Positions 46,691 to 60,161 are shown, counted from the stretch's first letter. The stretch is DNA of 64,000 bases from Monodelphis domestica (GCF_027887165.1 NC_077229.1:371003501-371067500), one strand, 5' to 3'. The notes: generated by a model not told the origin, from the letters alone. Translations and numbers: made by a program.

Positions 46691-49600
46691 TCTGTTCAGG
46701 GCCCAACTTCCTCTGTACAGGGTCATGTTTTGGGCACTGGTGGTGCCTACCAGTATAAATGATAAGAAGTAGAACAGAAGATCTAGAAGTTGTAGTAGCT
46801 CCAATGTAAAGCTGTGACCTTTCCTGATTTTGAGGAAGCACTTATACTTCCTCACTTGGTTTTGGATGTCTCTACTATTATAAATCAGGAATAAATGGAG
46901 CTCATTGGGTTAAAGCCTAAAATTAATTGGACTTTAATTGGACTTACTGAGGGTATTCGCCTCAGGAGTTCCACTTCAGTAACTGTGTTAGAAGGCAAGG
47001 CAAACATTGATAATTAGTCCCTTAACTGATTTTCTTAGATAACAGGAAAACTATCATCAGGCATCCTCTCAAGATCATTTTAAGCCCATGAAAATTTAAT
47101 AAAAGAAAAATTAGAAAAACAGGTCAACTTGTACTACTTACTACCTCTTTTACTAAAAAGGGAGTATTGGCTTGCAATGAGAAGGTAAGAATTATTGTGA
47201 AATAAAGTATAAATAGGAGATATCACTAGTATTGTAATGATTAACATATTGTACAAAATAACATTTTTGCATGTTTTATGTTCCATCTATTGGTGAATTT
47301 TGCATCTATGGACTACTTGTAATGGCAAATTAATATTATTTTTTTTAATCTTTGAAAAAAGCCAAGCCTAAAAAGTACCCCTCATTATTTCAATTTAGCT
47401 GTAGTTTGAGGATCATAATGTGGAATGCTAGAAGACTGAACTTTACAACAGATTTAACAGGAATTTAATTCATAAATTTGTGAATTATTTTTCTTGTACT
47501 TCGGTTTTAACTATTATACATATTGTGTTGCTAAAAATGTTTTTGATGTTAGATTTGATTAAATTAGTATCTTCAGCAGTTTTAAAAATATTTCAAATTT
47601 GGTCTTTATTGCAAATTTGATGTTAAAAATCAGCAGAAAATGCTTCTTAATTGATTCATATACCCTCTTTCCAACTCTTTTGAATGCCTTTTATTTCCCT
47701 GGCTGATTTCAGTCACCATATATATAAAATGAGCAACAGATTTTTTTGTTGAAAAACTGTCCCAGATTAGGGTAAAAAATTGGGGATATTGCTATTCTGG
47801 TCTACCATAATCATTTTTCCAAAAAGTGATAGCGATAACATTTTTTGCATTAATAAAAATAGAAAATATATTTTAAGTTTTCCAAGTTACAAATTCAGTT
47901 TTAGAGATAAATAATGGAATTATAAAAAAAAGTTTCATTTTCAATGATTTGTCCATACGTGAAATGTTGGTGAATGCTTTCAACTGCCAACTTCCCAACC
48001 TGTTCAAAGTTGGGAATAAAGCAACTACTTACTCTTTGATAATAAGAGTAAAATATTTTTGCCCAAAGATAACCTCAAATTCCTGAGTTGCTTTATAAAC
48101 AGATAAAATAACAAGTTTCACAGAGAATAGTTTTCAAAGGATTACACTGCCTTTTGTGTAAGATCAAATACTACTATTGACAATACCTAACCTAAAAAAA
48201 TTATATATTTATGTAAATATCAAAGTAATTTAAAAAGATGTACCCCATACTATTTATTTAGATGCATCATTTAAATGTAAGTTATTTGTTCAGAAAGTAT
48301 ATCCAAATAATTGAAAGGAAAGAGAACAGAACTAAAGGCATGAATATTTTTTCTTAGCTTTAGGTACTATTGAGTAGTTTTGTCTTACAGACTACAGAAC
48401 ATACTTAGGGGAATTCCAGTAAATAATAGTTGTTAACTGTGAAAAAAAGAAGGAAGATAAAAAGTGTACAAGATCAAAATAAATATTTTTTCTTCAAATC
48501 TATAAATAAATGAAAGTTATACCAAACAGGCTTTAACATAAGCTCCATTCTCAGAGCTCCTCCTCCAGTTCAATAGAGGCTGAGATAAGAATACAGCTGG
48601 GTAGAGAAGCCCTCTAGTCATTGTTTGCATAGTAGTGGAAAGATCTATCTTTCTACTCTAAAAGAGTGATAAATAAATTGCTCTATAGGAAAATGGTCAT
48701 TCCCTTAGTTGATGATCAGGAGAATACAGATGAAAGTGAACTTTAAGAATTCAACACACCATTAGCACTCTATATTTGAAACAATGAGTAGTATGTTTTA
48801 AAAATAAATGAGGGTTTGAATGAACATTTTGCTATGAATATTTTGAGATATGAGAAATTAAATTAAAATTCAGAGTTTCTTTTAGTGTCTTTTATGGGCT
48901 AGCTAATGGAATAGGAAACTAATGATACTTTTTTTACATATGAAAATAACTAGCTTATGAATGAGTTAAAGTTAGAAGCTGAAGGAACCTTTTTGTTCCT
49001 TTGACTTTAATTAATTTGTGGAAATTAATTCCCACATCTAATTTAACAATCCTATCTCTACAACATGACATTGAAAACTTCCTGTTACAGCTGACATCAT
49101 TACCATCACAGGCACCCAAACCAATCAGAAGCCTGCCTTCTTAAACTTTATTTCTCCACTAAAAGCAATATACACAACTTTACCTTCTCACTTTTTGACT
49201 AGTTACCCTATTTAATATTCCTATGTCATAGTTCTGATTTTACAGGAATCTATCAACCTAATATAAATGCATAAAATACCTTAAGATTCAAACATAAAAA
49301 GTACCTTATCCATTTTTTAATGCAATCAGGAGAAAAAATTATCTCTAATATTTTTAACATGTCTTTGACTTGGAAAAAGTAATGGTAAGGAATCATCCTG
49401 TGTCACAAATAATTGTACCTTGCCTTAAGAGGAATATACACATAATTCTTAGCATTGCTATTTCATGAAGGTAGCATTGTTGAATGGCAACAGTGTTATG
49501 TATAGAATTCACTGTTCCTAAATAATGAGTCTTTGTTCTATGAATTACCTGAAGCCATTCTATCTTATTGCTAATTCAATGTCTCTCTTTCTAGTCTAGA

Positions 49601-50750
49601 TTTTGGCTGTCCTTGAAGATTCAAATGACCCTTCTCCTGAGTGGAATGTGATATCTTCACCAATTATATTATAAAAGATTATATTCATTGTTCCTATTAA
49701 TACTTGGTCCCTATCACCATCACTTCCCACTTTGATATTCTTTTAACAAAATTTTGGGATAATAATAGAATCTATTTCTAAGGGTCCTTCTAAAAATAAC
49801 ATATAAAACACTATATAAACTTTAAATCATCATATGATTATCTATTTTTTTATTATAGGTGATCATGACTTAATCCTTAAATAATAACTCTCCTCATCTT
49901 CTTTATTTAGGCAATTCCTTGTTTTCCCATTAAATCTCTATGCCTTTATTCTCTTCTCATAATGATTTCTTTTACCCTTCAGTTTAATAATTCATATAGA
50001 TATATGGATAACTAAATATAAATACAATTTATAACACAGATAAGTCATGTACATGTATACAAATACATATATATATGTGTGTGTAAATGAATGATTGAAT
50101 ATATACATATTATAAAGAAGCAAGTGTGAGAATCTGAGTGAAGATCCAAAGCATGCCATCTTCTGCTTTATTTCCTTCAAAAGATTTTTATTGTATGTGT
50201 TATATCTGTCTTCTATCATAACATGAGTGCTATGGAAATATGTTTTAAAAGTAAATATTGGTATAACCTATATCTATTTTTCACCCCAGGAAGGGACAAA
50301 GGAAGAAAAAGGAAAATCTGAATTTTAAAATGTCAGAAAACAATTGTCAAAAATCATTTCTACGTGTAATCAGAAATAATTAAATAAAAATAATGAGAGA
50401 ATTGGCATGATTAAAAAGATTTTTCTTATTAATCAGACATTATTATCTTAATATTATTGTTGAATGAGAATATCTATGACTTTTATATTTTTCTTTTTAT
50501 TTCCTCAGTAAGTCCTAAAATGACTATCTATCATTGATAATCCATTATTATTCATCAAAATTAGATTTAGTTTTGTAGGATATTTTTTTTCAGAATTTTC
50601 TGACCTCTTATATCCTCTGATTCCTCATCATTGAGGAGGTTCAGTGTGCTTTGTCAGATGACATTCCTTCATATTTGAAGGCTTTTCTTCTGAGTAAAAT
50701 TTGTCATTTGTTCTTTAACACATAAAATTATCTACTCTGTACTTTCAAGT
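46691..50750. other. 4-kb AT-rich stretch without recognisable features
   Basis: No repeat hallmarks, no coding potential and no RNA gene recognised. An AATAAA-bearing GC-balanced block at 46690-46990 could be a short LTR, without supporting ends. It is the longest apparently repeat-free stretch here and may hold the most ancestral unique sequence. Confidence 0.4.
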
Positions 50751-50758
50751 TGTATGGT

Positions 50759-50789
50759 TTTTGTTGTTGTTGTTGTTGTTGTTGTTGTT
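50759..50789. repeat. (GTT)n microsatellite
   Basis: About ten GTT units; (AC)n follows at 50886-50909. Confidence 0.9.
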
Positions 50790-50959
50790 TTACTTTGCTT
50801 TCTCTCCTATACACATTCTCTCCCTCCAGCCTCCTAGGAGGAATGATTGAATATCTTTCTCATGAGAATGTGGAAAGAATACACCTGCACACACACACAC
50901 ACACACAATTATTGGTCCTTCATTTTCAAGGAGGACTAATTACAGTATGGGGCAATTAT

Positions 50960-51718
50960 ATATTGGAAACAAGACAGACTTTTGAATAGAGACAGGATAA
51001 AAAGAAAGAAGGATAAACAAAGGAAATATAGTTAGTGAACATAAGAGTGAATATGAATAGGATGAGCTAACCCACAAAAAAGTAAGTAGATAGTAGATTG
51101 GATCTGAAAGCAGAAGCTAACAATATATTGTCACTAAGAGAGACATTTGAGACAGAGAAACACGCAAAGGAGCAGAATCTATTGTGCTTTTGCTAAAGTG
51201 AAGAGGGAAGGGGGTGGCAAACATGATCTCAAGCAAAGCAAAAGTAAAAATAGGTCTAATGTAAAGAGATAAGGGAAGCTATCTTTTGTTAAAAATATCA
51301 TAGATGATAAAGTAATATAAAAAAGTTTACAAGAAATTTCTCTGATATAGGCTTTATTTCTGAAATATAAAGGGAAACAAGTCAGATTTATTTAAAAAAA
51401 GACTAGGCAATTTTCAGAAGAAGAAATCAAAGTTATCTATAGTAACATGAAAGAACGTTCTAAATCACTATTGATTAGAGAAAGACTAACAGCTCTGAGT
51501 CACCATTTCACACACAAAACAGAAATTACAGATGCTGGAGGAGATTAGCTAAAATCAGTACATTAATGAAGCGTTAGTGGAATAGTGAACTGGTCCAGCC
51601 ACACTGAATGACAATCTTTAACTATGTGCAAAGGATTTTAAAACTGTGCATACTTTTGACTTACCAATACCACTACTAGGACTAGACCCCAAAGAGACCA
51701 AAGAAAAATTAAAATGGC
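50960..51718 (+). mobile_element. Internally deleted L1, copy 2
   Basis: The left part gives the L1 ORF2 endonuclease region (near 51130-51190 RETFETEKH-like, then SKAKVKIGLM and RDKGSYLLLK). At about 51335 it jumps to the C-terminal ORF2 region (KFTRNFSDIGFISEI), then runs through HTFDLPIPLLGLDPKETKE to a truncation at 51718. The junction matches that at about 8755, so both derive from one deleted progenitor or share a template. Confidence 0.7.
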
Positions 51719-53274
51719 CTAGGTTTTTAATTAGCGTTTCTGCTTTGCATTTCAGTCTGACAGTCTCTCTATTAGACTACCAACCTATTGTCCCTGATTT
51801 TGAACCACATTCTTTTGTAACATTAATGACTATAAAGACTAATTTATCATCAAATTTATTTAGTAGTCTCAAAACTTGGCCTGGGGATCTGGAAGAATAA
51901 AATCTGATGATAGAGTCTTGGCTCCCTTTCGATTGTGTAACCCCCTCTTCCCTACACATGGAAGATCTTTTCCAATTATCCGATGGTTCTGACTATTCTC
52001 TGAATCAGTGATATCTTATTATACTTTGCCTTCCTCCAATTGCTTTCTCTTTCATTCAGATGGCTATACAGAATTCAATATCTTCTACTTCTTACAGGAT
52101 TTGGGGGAATCTGTTCAGGTTCAATAAATGTTATGTAGAGACAAAATATGAATGTCCACACATGGAACCTGACACATAAGTTTACAAATGGATTTATTCT
52201 CACTATACCCAGCAAGTTGAATGGGGTGAGATTTGTGTCAGTGGTTTTCTGGGGAGGGCTATTTAATGAAAGCTCTCAGATGTTATTTCATGACCACTTT
52301 GAGATTATGTCATATTTCTGCTTATTGTATGGATTCTTTTTGGGTGACTATTTAAAGCATTTTATTTTTGTTTGGGGTTTAAAGAAAACACTCTGCTCTC
52401 ATCCTGAGCATGACGTTTATTTCAAGATCTAATTTTTGAAGTATTATATTTGCTCTACTTTTCTTTTTTTATGTTTTCCTTGGGAATGTTACAAGTGGCA
52501 CAATTTGGTTAATAATGTATCCATTTTATTGGTGATTAGGCAGTGAATTGTAGGAAGCTATATATTTTCTCCATCATAGGAGTAACTCCATTTAAACATC
52601 AGCCTCTGAGTTGATTGCTCTAAGTAAACTGAACAATTCTCATCTATCTTCCTTGCTTCTATTTGATTTTTTATTCCCTTTCCCGAATCTTTTGCAAGGC
52701 CTTTCAACATTATGTTCTTAGCTTAACCAGAATCTCTCTTATCATGGTGACAAGGAAGGTTGTAAAATGTCATAAAGTCACATCTGAGAACTGTGTTTTC
52801 TGTCTTTGTATGGAACACTGTCACCCTGTACTTAGTAACAATTTGAGTGCAGAATAACCTTCCCCTGCTTCCTCATCATTTTACTCTATACTAGTGAGAA
52901 AATGATTTCAATTGAAAGAATACGTGCCCCTAAGATATTTTTCTTTATAAGCCAAGTGATTTTTCTCTGCCATAGTTATTGATATCAATAAAGTTTTGTT
53001 TTTCCCCTTGACTTGTTCTCTGAATTTTAAGCAATGGATGTTCTTTATCAAAACAAAAGTGTTATTGGAAATGGTGAAAAGAACCAATGATGAATTAACT
53101 GATAAACATTTATCAAATGTCTACTATGTGCACTCAGTTCTCTCTTTCTCTAAACTTGAGTGGGATCATTCACTTGATTTGCACCCATACTGGTGAGTCA
53201 GAATAGTTCCTCAAAGGAAATTTACATAACTATAAACTGTTCTTTGTGTCCAGCTGGCAATCCTGTCCTAGTAA

Positions 53275-53277
<3 letters not shown>
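51719..53277. other. No recognisable feature
   Basis: Short open frames (for example 52148-52432) have no motifs. A SINE-like ATAAACATTTATCAAATGTC lies near 53102. Confidence 0.45.
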
Positions 53278-53352
<75 letters not shown>

Positions 53353-53458
53353 GTCTCTCTCTCCCTCTGTCTCTCTATCTTTCTGTCTGTCTGTCTCTTT
53401 CTCTGTCTGTCTTTCTCTTTTGCTCTCTCTTGCTCTCTGTCTGTCTGTCTGTCTGTAC

Positions 53459-53498
<40 letters not shown>

Positions 53499-53500
53499 AC
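53278..53500. repeat. Compound microsatellite (CT)n, (CTGT)n, (TATC)n
   Basis: (CT)n for about 70 bases, then an impure CTGT/CTTT tract, then about ten TATC units. The two overlapping open frames here are low-complexity artefacts. Confidence 0.95.
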
Positions 53501-54440
53501 TTTTTGGTTTCCTTCCTTTCTGAAACATATTTCAGCTCTAGTTCCCAAGTTATCATTATTCTTTTCATTTAAACATATCTGCAAAGGTAGAATGATATAG
53601 CAAAGAAGCATGAAGGAGTATAATTTAGCTCCCAAAACACACCTCTGCCACAAAATTTGCTAGTCTGAGTCCTGATCCAGAAATTCAAGAGGATTTTTTT
53701 CCCGGGCCAGGTCATTTTAATGAGGCAGATATTGGTGATAGGGTTGTGTATATACAGCAGGAAGCAGGAAGAGGTCCTAGAGGGTTCTTGAATTAGTGCA
53801 GTGAGTATTAAGAAATGTCAGCTGGAAGCTTTGTCACTGACTAACCAGTTCAAGATCAGAGGTCCAGGGAGGACAAAAAAAGGAAACTTGTGCAAAGGTG
53901 TTATAGAGAGGAATGAAAGGTTGCTGGCCTGCTTTTGTATATTTAGTAAAGAACAATTTTTGAAGCATTTGTAGCTATGTAACTCTGACCGTAGTATCAG
54001 AATAAGGATTAAGACTGAAGACTTTAGGAAAATAATTAGGTCAGGATTCTTAGATCAAAGATCTGTTTCACTGAACCTGAGAAACTTCCCAGTGGTCTAA
54101 TAGTGGATGGATCCAGTTGAAGTCTATTGGAATTCCACACTTGCACAAGCTGATTGAGATGTTGTTCAAGACAGAATATGGGTGAGGAATTTACAGAGTT
54201 CAAACCAGGAGGTCAGTAATCAGACTTTGTCTAGGATCCCATTACCTTGTGAGTACTGAAATTGTACAGCCTAAGCTGTCTCTGAGACCTGGAATAACAA
54301 TACACAGTACAATAGGAAAATGGCAAAAGGACCCAAGAGGACAAAAGCTCAGCTCTGAGATATCGTTCCACTCTCAGTCCCTACAGAGTACACAGAAGCA
54401 AGCTTAAATATAAAATCCAAAAATTTCAGGAAACACTTTA
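53501..54440. other. Unassigned stretch
   Basis: More balanced composition than its neighbours, but no repeat or coding signal recognised. An unrecognised retroelement remnant is possible. Confidence 0.4.
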
Positions 54441-54444
54441 GAAT

Positions 54445-54655
54445 GGGGCAACTTGATGGATTAGTGGAAATAACCTAGAATCATGCAGACCTGAGTTCAA
54501 ATTCAGCCTCAGACACATATTAGCTGTGTGATCCTGAGCATGTTGATTAACTGTTTGCCTCAATTTCCTCATCTATAAAATAAGCTACAGAAGGAAATGG
54601 CAAAACATTCCAGTAACTTTCCTATGAAAACCCCCCAAAGAGGTTTATGATGAGT
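54445..54655 (+). repeat. RTE-tailed marsupial SINE
   Basis: GGGCAACTTGATGGATTAG, CCTGAGTTCAAATTCAGCCT, CAATTTCCTCATCTATAAAA and then the RTE-type tail GAAGGAAATGGCAAAACATT, AAAACCCCCCAAAGAGG: same family as 40360-40609. Confidence 0.82.
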
Positions 54656-54679
54656 TGATCACAATTTAAATCTACTAAA

Positions 54680-57600
54680 TAACAATAAAAATAAATAATG
54701 AATCAAAGTACAAAATCTAATAACATTAGTTTTATTAACATTAATGTCAATGAAGAGACAATATATTGAAAGTTTTGGGATGTAGCCAAAGCAAAACTTT
54801 GGAGAAAAGGAGAAAGTAGGAGGACAAGAAGGAAGAGGAGAAGAGGAGGAGGAGAAAGAAACCAACCAACCAGCCAACAAAGAAAGGGGGTGGGGAGGAT
54901 GGAAAGAAGAAAGAAAGGAGGGAAAGATCAACAACTTATTCATGTTACTGAAATAAATAAATGATAAATAAAAAGAAATAATTAGATAAAGGTAAGTAAT
55001 TTTAAACTATAAATAAATACCAAAACAGAAATACTGAATATTAAAGAAACTAATAAAAAAATTCCTGTTGAATAATAAGTAAATAAGAAGTCACCTTAAA
55101 ATGAAAAAAGGAAAGCACTGGCTATCTGGATTTTTCAAAAGTCAAATAAGTTGATTCAAACATAAACATGTGAATACACAACCAAGAAGAAATAAAATAA
55201 TTATTATGATTTTTGTCTAATTATATACCAATAAAATGACAATCTAAGTAAATGGATGAATATAAACAAAATATAAATTGCTTCTCAAATTAACAGAATA
55301 GAAAATAAAAAACTTAAATTATCTATTCTTAGCGGGGAAAGTTATAAATAGATTTCCCAAGAGGCATGGGTGGAACATAGGACTGGTTGAATTTATAAGT
55401 GAACTACATTAAACATTTAAAGAACTATTTATTTTAGAAATAATCATTTGTTTGGAAAAATACAAAAAGGATGGGTCCTATTGAATTTTATGATACACAT
55501 ATTCTCTTAATACATATCACAAATGTGACAGATAGGTTTATACCAGTAATGCAAGGATATTACAACATTAGGAAAATGATAGATATAATTGAACATATTA
55601 ATAACAAAAATATTTTACTGATAGATGCAGAAAATGCTTTTGAAAATATGCAATATCCAATCCTGTTACAAACACTGAAAAACATAGGAATAAATAGGTC
55701 TCTCCTTAATAATTTAGATAGTATATCTATGTAAAACCAAGAACCAGAATTATCTGAAAGGGAGATTAATTAAAGCCATTTCCAATAAGATCAAGGATAA
55801 TACTAGGATGTCATTATTATTTTCAAGATTGAGTTAATAAATTATTAACAATAGGCTATCTAGGAAACACACACATACCCAAAGCATTTGAAAGTTTAAA
55901 ATGCATTATTATTTTTTCTCAATCATATTTTATGTTTAGAAAATCATCAAAACAATAATTCAAGTCCTGATTTTATGTCATTTGCTAAATTCTCACAATG
56001 AAAACTTAAAAAGCTGGATGTTCTAGGCCAATATGAGCTGGCTCCAGCATACATGCATCACATAGCACATGTAGTGCTATGAACAGAGGGAATAAGCTTA
56101 ATCAAAGAGGAAATAATTATCACATTTTACATGCAACAAAATAGTGAATGGAGAAAAAAATGAAAAAATTAACAACTTCATTTAACTTGTGAGATAAACC
56201 TATATAAATCATCAGAATTTCTATATATTTTCAACAAATTCAGCAGGATTAAAACAAAGGAGAAAAAACATTTAAAATAACTACAATTCATGTGATACAC
56301 ATACATGTCTCTTTTCCAAGACTCATAGAAGAACTTATGAGAACAAAATTAGAAATCACTTGATACAAATATAGCCATAAAAAATTGGAGAAATGTTAAT
56401 TGCTTATGGGTTGTCCGAGCCAACTTAATAAACATGATATTCCCTAAATATGTTTTATTCAATGTCAAACCAAATAAACTTCAATATATTCCTTTTTACA
56501 TCTAGAAAAAATAGCACCACAACTCATCTTGTGGACAAAAGGTCCAAATAATGAAAGGAAGTAATAAAAAATGGAGAATGAAAGAGACCCAGAAGATCCA
56601 TAGCTCATGGTATACATTGAATTCAAAATCATCATGTCAGCTTGGTACTAGTTAAGAAATAGAAGATTCAAGAATTAACACAGATTAGGTATATGATATT
56701 AAAGCAAAAATTAAGCAAACAATGACATGATCCTATTTTTTGATAAATAATGATCTCTTCTATTTGTTCAATAATTAACATTTTAGCAAAAATGTTTGGA
56801 AAACCAGAAATTAGTCTAGAAAAAAACAAGTTATAGAACCACAAAAACCAAGACAAACTCCAAATAAGCAAAAAATTTCAATATAAATGACGACATTATA
56901 AACACATTAGAGAAGCAAGGAAGAAATTTCTTCTCACATCTTTAGATATGGGAAGAGTGAATAAACAAATGAGAGAGAATTTCAAATGAGTTAAAATAAA
57001 GAATTTTCATTATATAAATGAAAAAATGCACAATAAAAATAATTCTCTTGAAATCAATAGAATTTGGGAGTTGGGTTACTAACCTTGAATGAAAGCTTTT
57101 TTTTCCTTTTTCTGGAAGATGTCCCTTTTTAAGTTATGTTTAAAAAAATGATTCAAATTCATAGTAATAACTGTAACCCAGTTGATAAATGGCCAAAGGA
57201 TATGAGTAAGCAGTTTCTAGAGGAAGAAACTGAAGTTATAAATAGCAGTAAGGAAAAAATTCTAAGTCACTAAAAATTAGAGAAATGCAAAAACTTTGAG
57301 TCATCTCACCTTTGTGTCACATGAGATTGCCAAAGTCAATAATGTAAAAGTTGAAGAAGCTATGAAAATGCATGGACATTAATGCACTGCTTTTGGAAAA
57401 AAAGAATGGTAAGAAAAATTCTGGAAAGCATTTTAGAACTATGTTCAGAAAGATATTAAATTGTGTTTGGGGAGACAGAAGCCTTCAATTCAGTGATACT
57501 AACAATAGGGTTCTATTCAAAAAAATTACCAATGAAAAGGAAAGGGACCCAAAGTACACAAATAATTATAACTCGCACGTGCATATGTGTGTGTGTGTTT

Positions 57601-57710
57601 AGACAGATATTTGGAAACTGAGGGAGTATGCATCAATTGAGAAAAGGGTATAACATTTCTGGTATATGAATGTGTTAGAATATAGTTGTAGCATAAGAAA
57701 TGATGAAGGG
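54680..57710 (+). mobile_element. Old L1 ORF2, nearly through its length
   Basis: Plus strand: 54750-54800 corresponds to the region after the endonuclease (NxEETxYxxFWDVAKAKLW). 55471-55734 is the RT fingers/palm start (FIPVMQGYYNIRKMIDII, IDAENAFENMQYPILLQTL). 56180-56240, 56390-56480 and 56630-57000 give the later RT and linker pieces. 57170-57700 is the C-terminal region. A non-L1 block of about 270 bases (55840-56110) interrupts it, and 57060-57150 is poorly aligned. Highly diverged, with many stops. Confidence 0.75.
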
Positions 57711-57714
57711 GAAT

Positions 57715-58450
57715 TTTTTATTTTTTTAATTTCTTTATTTTAATCCAGTGACAAATCTATGCATAAAATTTCCAAGGCTAAATGATTAATATTGTTTCCC
57801 TCTCCTCTTTGCTTCCCTCTTTCATAGCTGACAATAAATTCCACTGAGTTTTACATGTACTATCACTCAAAACTTATTTCCATATTGTTTACTTTTGTAA
57901 TAGAGTAGTCTTTTAAAACCAAAATAGCAAATCATTTACCCAAATAAACAAGTGATAAATCATATGTTTTCTTCTGCATTTCTACTCCAATAGTTTTTTC
58001 CCCTAGATTTGGATAGTATTCATTTCATATGTCCCTCAGAATAGTCCTGGATCATTTTATTGCTGTTAGTAGCAAAGTCTATTACATTTGATCGTCCCAC
58101 AATGTTTCAGTTACTGTGTATATTGTTCTCCCAGTTCTACTTATTTCCCTGAATTTCACTTCATGTAGTTCCTTCCAGCTCTTATAGAAATCAACCACTT
58201 CATCATTTCTTATAGCACAATAGTATTATATTATCATCATATACCACAATTGGTTCAATCATTCTCCAATTGAGGGACATCCCTTCAATTTCCAATTTTT
58301 TGACACCACAAAAGTCACAGCTATAAAAATGGATCAAAAGGTGTGCATTCTTTTAAAACACTTTGAGCATAATTCCAAATTGCCTTCCAGAATGATTGGC
58401 TCAATTCACAAATCCACCAGCAATTCATTAGTGTTCAATTATACCATATC
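57715..58450 (-). mobile_element. L1 3' end, convergent with the previous L1
   Basis: Minus strand: 3' UTR (TTTATTTTAATCCAGTGACA near the end, TTCCACTGAGTTTTACATG), then ORF2 C-terminus (TTGTTCTCCCAGTTCTACTT, CAATTGAGGGACATCCCTTC, ACAAATCCACCAGCAATTC). It is truncated at about 58450 next to an LTR fragment. Confidence 0.8.
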
Positions 58451-58454
58451 TGGC

Positions 58455-58636
58455 ACAAGCCAGGCAGGAGAAATCCTATATCCTTTCCTTCTACCTTCTT
58501 CTTAAATTTCTTTCCACTATATTAATTAAATCACCATAAATTTCTAGCTGACTTGGGTATTTTTTTTATTTGGGATATTCATGGTGACCAAATAATTAAT
58601 ATAGTTTAGGTCACAACACTGAAATTATCCTTTACA
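58455..58636 (+). mobile_element. LTR, family A, copy 8 (3' end)
   Basis: AGGAGAAATCCTATATCC, TATATTAATTAAATCACCAT and GGTCACAACACTGAAATTAT end at CCTTTACA; the 3' about 180 bases of family A. Confidence 0.72.
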
Positions 58637-58787
58637 CTTCAGATAGAGAACTGATGGTCTAGGAATGCATATAGCTTCTTATTTATATTTTGGAGAGAGG
58701 TGGGGACACGGCAAAAGTGAGAATGTCTTTTCCCTGATGATGAATGTTTATGTTGGAGTAGAAATAAACATATTCAACCAACATGAC

Positions 58788-58885
58788 ATTAAGTCAAGAC
58801 TTAGAAAAAAAGAGTCAGCAACTGAAAAGTAAAAAAAAATAAAATAAAATAAACAAAAACAATAAGGAAGCAAAGGAGTTTTGAA
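58788..58885. repeat. Inverted repeat, left arm
   Basis: GAGTCAGCAACTGAAAAGTA followed by AGGAAGCAAAGGAGTTT is the reverse complement of 59588-59684. Arms are about 97 bases, about 700 bases apart. Confidence 0.8.
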
Positions 58886-59587
58886 GGAGAGCAAATAAAA
58901 ATATTTACCAAACAAGAAAGCAAAAGCAAGAATGGCCTAACAATTCATCCATAAATCTGAAGGACACTTACCCTTGGTTGAAAGTGAGAATTAATTTGCC
59001 AACATATTTTAGTTTGTCACATGAATAGGGAAATCCAAGAGTCTAATGGAAAGCTGAACTCTGGATAATAGTACTGGATTTCAGGAAACTTTCTATAACT
59101 TGAATCACCTGATTCAATCACCTGCTTATCAGGGAGATTTCTTTTCTAGGCTTCTTAGCTTTTTGTGGGAGAAATTGATCCTCAGCTTACTCCCACTCAT
59201 AGGGCAAAGAAGCAGTATTAATTTTTTTAATCAAAACTGACTTGCTAAAAAGTGCCTCCCTGTATCTAAAAAACTTTGCTCTCTTGACTGAGCACTGAGG
59301 CAAAATTAAGTTTCTGCTAAGTCTAGAATTGGCAGATACAGGTATATTTCCTGGGTGGCAGTAAGATCAAAGCAAGTAAACCTCTGAGAAATTAAAAGTT
59401 TTTAAGATTTTTTTAACTTTTGTTTTATTCAATCATCTTTTTAAATATAAGAGGATTCTTCCTTCAATCAGTTTTTTCCCCAGACCAAATATTACCTCTA
59501 TTTTTATCAGCACCCAGCAGCCAATACAAAGACAGTTTTCTTCCCATCAGCTGTTCTTCCCTGCTCTTATCTTGAAGCAGCTACTTT
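58886..59587. other. Spacer of inverted repeat
   Basis: No repeat hallmark or coding potential recognised; composition is AT-rich. Confidence 0.5.
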
Positions 59588-59684
59588 TCTTCTAAACTCC
59601 TTTGCTTCCTTGTTGTTTTCATTTATTTTTTTTTACTTTTCAGTTGCTGACTCTTTTGTCTCTTTAAATCCTGACTTAATATTT
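59588..59684. repeat. Inverted repeat, right arm
   Basis: AAACTCCTTTGCTTCCTTGT and TACTTTTCAGTTGCTGACTC mirror 58788-58885. This could be two inverted copies of one unknown repeat, or a fold-back element. Confidence 0.8.
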
Positions 59685-59845
59685 AAACATCTTTTCTTCC
59701 AGCAAGTACTTTTAAAATTATTCTAAGATAGTACTTAGTACTTTTATGAATTATTTATGAATTATTATGAATTATGAATTTTGAGAAACATATGGTTGAA
59801 TCATCTCGATTTTTGTAGGAAATACCTAAATATATGAGGTCACAG

Positions 59846-60161
59846 TGTAAAATGGAGATTTGAACCCAAGACTTCAATCCCCAGAATTTCTTGGTATTTC
59901 CCAGAATTCCCTATAATCTCACCTGATTCCCCACCTGGACAAGATCACAAGGAGTATTTAACTGGCAGCAATGCCTACTTCGCTCTCTTCCATTTGCAAG
60001 GGTGTAGTGAGTAAGTGAAGGGGGGGTTTTGAATGGGCTAATCAGCCCTATGCACGAGGTTTTCTTGTTTGCGTTTTCTTTATTCCTTGATTTCTAATAA
60101 TCCTTAATAAACCTCATAATATATAATATATTTATTACTAGAGACTAATTTAATTTTTACA
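59846..60161 (+). mobile_element. Solo LTR, family C, copy 2, with ACAG target duplication
   Basis: Starts TGTAAAATGGAG and ends TTTTTACA (316 bp). It is flanked on both sides by ACAG, a 4-bp duplication. It has AATAAACCTCATAAT polyadenylation sequence near 60106 and aligns with the reverse of 4570-4900. Solo, no internal sequence. Confidence 0.75.

Noticed and set aside
52148-52432. 94-codon plus-strand open frame
   Set aside because: No motif, no codon bias, no repeat support; length is expected by chance at this scale.
53193-53600. Two overlapping open frames of 108-135 codons
   Set aside because: They run through a CT/TATC microsatellite and encode SLSLSL and IYLSIYLS repeats; low-complexity artefacts.
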